Shown here piece after piece: positions 59,620 to 64,000 of a stretch of DNA of 64,000 nt (positions are counted from its first letter, which is position 1; every line of letters begins with the position of its first letter). This DNA is from Ophioderma brevispina (Eukaryota > Echinodermata > Ophiuroidea > Amphilepidida > Ophiodermatidae). The notes beneath the pieces were generated by a model that searched no databases, was not told where the DNA came from, and worked only from the letters and a program-made list of their open reading frames with translations. Location: positions 1-64,000 of the forward strand of contig JAMKCH010044303.1 in assembly GCA_023653785.1 (NCBI GenBank), in the 5' to 3' direction. The position numbers and the translations under genes were made by a program.

Positions 59620-59969
59620 ACAAACGTTGTCCCTCAATTAAATACCTGTAAATGATCCCCAAATAACAGACAAATTCCACCATAGAACATTTACCATAAG
59701 TAACGTTTACGAGATGTTTACCACACTTACTTCGCCTTGCAGGATAACAGAAGCCCTCCATCCTGCCCCTCTTCACCTGTAAATTTTGAGGCTTCCGCCG
59801 TTCACTTGCCATGGCATAGTTGCCTATTGTGTTTGTAATAACTCACCTTATACAAGATAAAATACCAGTTACGGTTTCGCGTGCAAGAGGACACCATGTA
59901 TTGCGCCCATTTTTGTGTCTTGTCACCGTACCATTGTATCTTCTCGAATTCGGAAACATTCAATTGCAA

Positions 59970-60757
59970 CCCACTAAGGCCTAAGGTGTTTTCCCCTCAC
60001 GTTGGTGTCTAAGGGGGGGGGGGGTTCAAGAAAACCCCCCCCCAGGAAACAACTTTCCGAAGGGAATTTCAAATGAAACCTACACATTTGAGGGGGCATA
60101 AAAAGGCCACAGGTGCAATATAAATGAGTTACGATGTATCGTCTGGAAATAGGGGCAAATCATTGTTTTCGAAATGCGTCAAAATCGGTAATGTAAAAAA
60201 GTAGTATGATTGTTGCCGCGACCCTGCTTCCACAGCATAACATGCAAAAGCATTTTGAGGTTAATCTGTTCTAGAAGGACCCAATTTCATATATTTAAAC
60301 ACAAACATTACATTTGTGACGTTCTTGTATTTTTTGTGGGGGGGTGGGCAGTCGTATTTGCCATAGGTTTTACCGCAATTGCGCGCGCAGTTGTTCGATG
60401 ATGGAATCGCTTCTGTTCAGCACATAAAGGGTTAATATTTTTCGATTATGAAATTAACTGTGTTTGGCATATGAACATACATAAGCAGAAAAATTATTTC
60501 TGCAAAGGTTTGTAATTTTTATTTTTAAAAAATCACAACCCGTTGGGGCCTAGGTGTGGGGGGTCTAGGGACCCAAAAATTATTCTCATTAACGGGTAAG
60601 AAAATTTTAATAAGTTGTTTAGGAAAGAAGCGCATCGATAAGTTACACAATTACAAAAAATTAGAGTTCGCAAATATTTTTCACGAGTGAGAATCGCCGA
60701 ACGAAAAACAAATCTTGGGTACTATGGAACCACCCTTAGGCACTTAAGTGTTAAAGA
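59970..60757. repeat. G-rich tandem repeat, copy 1
   Basis: It starts with GTTGGTGTCTAAGGGGG (60001), contains GAAGGGAATTT, AGGGGCAAATCATTGTTTTC and a second G-rich node GTTGGGGCCTAGGTG (60541), and ends ACTTAAGTG (60742-60750). Copy 2 repeats the same order 1139 bp later. Confidence 0.75.
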
Positions 60758-61107
60758 GGCTTATTACAATGAAGTACAACAATATATGATTAGAATGTTA
60801 GAGATGCCTCCTTGGTGAACATTTTTATCTCCGATATAATAGCTAGTCCGTGCAAAAACATATATGCAGTGAGATTCATAAAATGGAGGTTTTTTTTGTT
60901 ATTTTTTTGTTTTGGGGCCCAGATCCACATCGGCGATTAGACTATTCAATCTCCTCGGGGAGGTGACAAAATGTGTTGTGGTTGTGTTAGTGATGAAAAT
61001 CAATGCAGGAAGGCAGACGCATCTTTATGATTTAGAAAAGCTGAAGAAAAGAAGAATGTTTATCTCAATACTGTACTTGAAATTACAGTAGCAGTATATC
61101 ACTTATC

Positions 61108-62142
61108 ACTTAAGTGGACGACGAAGGGGTTTTCCTCCCGTTGGTGCCCAAGGGGGGGGGGGGGGGGGAGGGGGGTGGAGGGGGGTTCCATGGACCCAAC
61201 ACTAAGAAGGAACCACTTTCCCGAGGGAATTTTGCACGAAATTATACAACATAGTTGAAGGATCATAGACAACCCAAATCAGCAATAAAAAATGAGATTG
61301 TTATTTTTGGGTGCTGCAAATTAGGGGCAAACATTGTTTTCAAAACACGAGAAAATTGGGAAAAGACGCTAAATTAAAATGAGCATGCGCTTTACATCAA
61401 ACATTTGAAACGTATTTTATATTGATATCTATTTAGAAGACCCAAATTACTTAGATTAATCACAAAACCAGCAGTTTTAGGGAATCCTGTATTTTTTACG
61501 GGTGTTGCCAAAAAGACACGTCATTTGTTTGGACCGTTAACGGTTTGGCAAAGTCATGATGTCGAAATTGTTTGTTTGCAGCACATAAGGGTAATTATTT
61601 TTAATGTTACTTATAATTGTTTACTACAGGTATGTGTGAATTTACATCAGCAAGAAAAAAATTGCTTTGGTTCTCGGTTCTTATTCTTATTTAAAAATTT
61701 CTCAAATGACTTACGTTAGTGCCCAATGGGGGGGGGGGGTTCCATGGGACCCCAGTGGCGATGAAGATTCAGCAGTTAGTGTAGAGCTCTTGCTGACAGG
61801 GCACCCCTTAAAATATTGCTCTCAGGGCCCCTCGGACACACCTTAGTCACAATAAAGTGCGATTATTGCGTGGCTCTTGACGCCTAGAGGGCCCCACCTT
61901 AAGCTGTGAAAGGGCCCCTTTTCCGTTAAATCGCCACGGTGGGACCAACACTAATTATCTCATTAACGGCTGCCGATTTAATTATTTTGGTATGAAAAAA
62001 AAAAAAAAGGGGGGGGGAAGCGATTTTTTTAAAAGTACAGACAATTACAAAAAATTTCGGCGCAAAAAATCCCAGCGTAAAGCGGCCCAGCGCGGAAAAA
62101 CAATTTTGGGGGTCCCTAGGAACCCCCCCGGTCACTTAAGTG
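61108..62142. repeat. G-rich tandem repeat, copy 2
   Basis: It runs from CACTTAAGTG through GTTGGTGCCCAAGGGG (61140), GAGGGAATTTTG, AGGGGCAAACATTGTTTTC, the second G-rich node GTTAGTGCCCAATGGGG (61706), CATTAACGG, ACAATTACAAAAAATT and back to CACTTAAGTG. A 187-bp MITE is inserted within it (61753-61939). Confidence 0.75.
61745..61947. mobile_element. CAGTGGCGAT MITE with 8-bp target duplication
   Basis: Ends CAGTGGCGAT (61753) and, inverted, CCGTGGCGAT (61939) enclose 187 bp. Flanks TGGGACCC and TGGGACCA match at 7 of 8 bases. The empty form of the site is seen nearby at about 61182 (TTCCATGGACCCAACACTAA), which confirms the boundaries. Termini and 8-bp duplication suit a hAT-type non-autonomous element related to the CAGTGGCGTA copies at 16.7 and 21.9 kb. 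Confidence 0.88.
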
Positions 62143-62149
62143 TATTTCT

Positions 62150-62945
62150 TCTTCCACTGGTGTGGAGTCACAATATTCTACTAACTTAATCACAATCTGC
62201 TCAATAGTTTAGGTTGCGAAGTTATCGTTCGCCCAATATGATTAATGTCAATATCCATTCAGGTTACGTTTGCTGTGTCTTAAACATCATAAAAATAATA
62301 ACGCTAAATAGGCATAGGTTCATGTTTAGGTACAAATATGATAACAACTTTTCTTTCATGATTTTTCAAAAAAAAGTATATTTTTTGGAAAATACTTACC
62401 TATATAAAAAACGGGACTTCTAAGTAATCAAAACAAATAAGTTAGAATGCTCTTTTTATATATTGATACGGCGATGTCTGATTAATTAAAAAGGGAACTA
62501 CCAAAAAATCTTTTTTATTATTAGTAGTATATGTAGTATTAGTATAAAAAATGCTGTGTGATAAAATTGGTCATGGACATTAGATGGTTTGTACTTTGTA
62601 GAATTATTTAGTTGTTTGGTTTCGTTTTTGCTTTTGTTTGTTTTACAACTGCAAGTTTTTATTATAACCGGGTGCGGGTATTTCTCAGAATATTTGTGCT
62701 TGGACTATTTGAAAGAGGAGTTCTGTAGGCAGGATTTTTAGGAAAATACTGAAAAATAATTTATTTGAAGCATGTATTCCAAAGGAAAAATGGTATGTGT
62801 GATATATAAACAAAAACGAATTTTGTAAGTATATTCTCGAATGTTATTTTCGGTGTAAAAGGGCAACTGCTATGGGTATCAAAACGCCACGGAAAATCAA
62901 ATATCTTAAACAAACCAATTCATCTATGAAGTTCAAATATGCTGA
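62150..62945. other. Stretch with no recognised gene
   Basis: AT-rich and non-coding. Confidence 0.4.
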
Positions 62946-62949
62946 ATAG

Positions 62950-63345
62950 AGTACTTGATGGCGCTGTGTTTTGAGGAGCGTGGAGCTTTAACGTGAAAGC
63001 AGGTTTCTTGACACACTCAAAGGTTTCTTGACTCGCTGGAGGGATTCTTGACTCTCCTGAGTACCAAGTGGCTTCTTTTGGCCACCTGATGCACTTGTCC
63101 GATTCGCGATCTATACTTTTATAGCTTCCTCCCAGTCAATGGAGCGATTCGTTGGGGGCAACATGATCTGTGATGACTAATTTGTGTTGCTCTGCCAAAG
63201 AAGCTTTCGTTCAGATCAGGTGTAATGCCTGGACTCAAGTTTTTGTACTTCCATTTGGTGTTCCGCCAACCAGACTCCAAAGGGTCGACCGGTTTCGCTA
63301 ATGTAAGATTTCAGATCCTACGGGAATCACACCACTAAATAACTC
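62950..63345 (-). pseudogene. Penelope-like element, GIY-YIG endonuclease fragment
   Basis: The minus strand from about 63325 reads KSYISETGRPFGVWLAEHQM, the usual C-terminal GIY-YIG block of Penelope-like retroelements (KSYIGETGRPFGxRLxEHQ). Further down, across shifts, come ITDHVAPNES, WEEAIKV and DKCIRWPKEATW, matching the TDHxxxxNHxIDWEEAKVIDRESxRxxRWIKEAIW tail. The reverse transcriptase part is not present upstream within the window. Decayed by stops and frameshifts. Confidence 0.75.
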
Positions 63346-64000
63346 CCCATAGACTTTGTACAAAATGACGTCTCACCAAACGTCAATTTCTCGGCTAAAA
63401 AGCGACTGCTTATTTAAAAACTGGATTTTTTTTGGAAGATTAGGACCATACCTCTTCAACAAAAACGAAAACGTCATATGATGAAGGCTGATTTTTTAAG
63501 CTACAGAGCATCGAAAGATTGCATGCTTTCAAAACGTCCGAGCCTAGTTGAATGTTACTAGAAATGATTAAAATTGCACAGTTTCCCCAAACCCTCAGAA
63601 ATTATACAAAAATGGCACAGACAGAATCTTAACCACCCAAAGGGTTTATTACTAGTCCACACATTATGATTAATTTCAAATTTCATTTAAAGACACAACT
63701 TATCAACATTTTGTGACTCTTCATTTAGGCAAAGTGCTATATTTCGGACGCCAACACTGTTTCGGCACTGACGTCGCCTGCTACACCTAGTTTATTTAGT
63801 GTCGTGATTCCTACGGGAGCCTATTAAGGAGATGTGATGAGTGGATTGGGTTGCCAGTCAGAGGATTTCTTGGATTTGACAGTATGAATCAATCAAAAAT
63901 ACCTTTACAATGAACTTCTTCAATGATACCTAGGTTAAACTTTGGATCTCAACACATAAAAAATATCGCACATGGATTAAGTTGTGTGTACTAGCACTTT
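63346..64000. other. Window end, nothing recognised
   Basis: No exon, repeat pair or element end is seen up to the window edge. Confidence 0.4.

Overview
This is eukaryotic, animal-type DNA. It is AT-rich, almost all non-coding, and full of decayed transposons. The few gene remnants are metazoan in kind: a spliced secreted fibrinogen-like exon pair and a TRIM-NHL pseudogene. CR1/jockey-type LINEs, a DIRS-like tyrosine-recombinase element, a Penelope-like GIY-YIG fragment, Ty3/gypsy integrase pieces and a tRNA-derived SINE together fit a marine invertebrate, perhaps a non-vertebrate deuterostome. The phylum is a guess. There is no prokaryotic operon, rRNA gene, tRNA gene or CRISPR array.

Layout. 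0-3.3 kb: a minus-strand gypsy integrase broken by nested TIR elements. 3.4 kb: a signal-peptide exon whose splice phase matches a fibrinogen-like exon at 23.5 kb, so one plus-strand gene may span most of the left third. 3.6-7 kb: a hAT end and simple repeats. 7.1-10.2 kb: a decayed LINE with endonuclease and reverse transcriptase (minus). 10.4-22.8 kb: A-rich DNA, several MITE families, a plus-strand LINE fragment and shared dispersed repeats. 24.8-26.0 kb: two DIRS-like fragments. 27.8-30.6 kb: a 1.44 kb tandem duplication, each copy carrying a SINE. 35.2-38.5 kb: a 3.3 kb giant inverted repeat. 39.5-41 kb: a foldback and a TTAA MITE. 42.0-45.0 kb: a second decayed EN-RT LINE (minus). 45.8-47.6 kb: a TRIM-NHL pseudogene (plus). 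48.4-50 kb: foldback hairpins. 50.6-52.7 kb: a Tc1-like transposase split by a MITE with a perfect 8-bp target duplication, then a 1.37 kb TIR element. 58.4-59.3 kb: a 5'-truncated YADD LINE (minus). 60.0-62.1 kb: a G-rich tandem repeat with another dated MITE insertion. 63 kb: a Penelope-like GIY-YIG fragment.

The genes do not form a pathway. The only candidate host gene is the secreted fibrinogen-like one. The main interest is structural: insertions that can be ordered in time, a crowd of TTAA-targeting elements, several foldback elements, and tandem copies whose differences may be biological or assembly noise. Translations were read by eye; no database search was possible.
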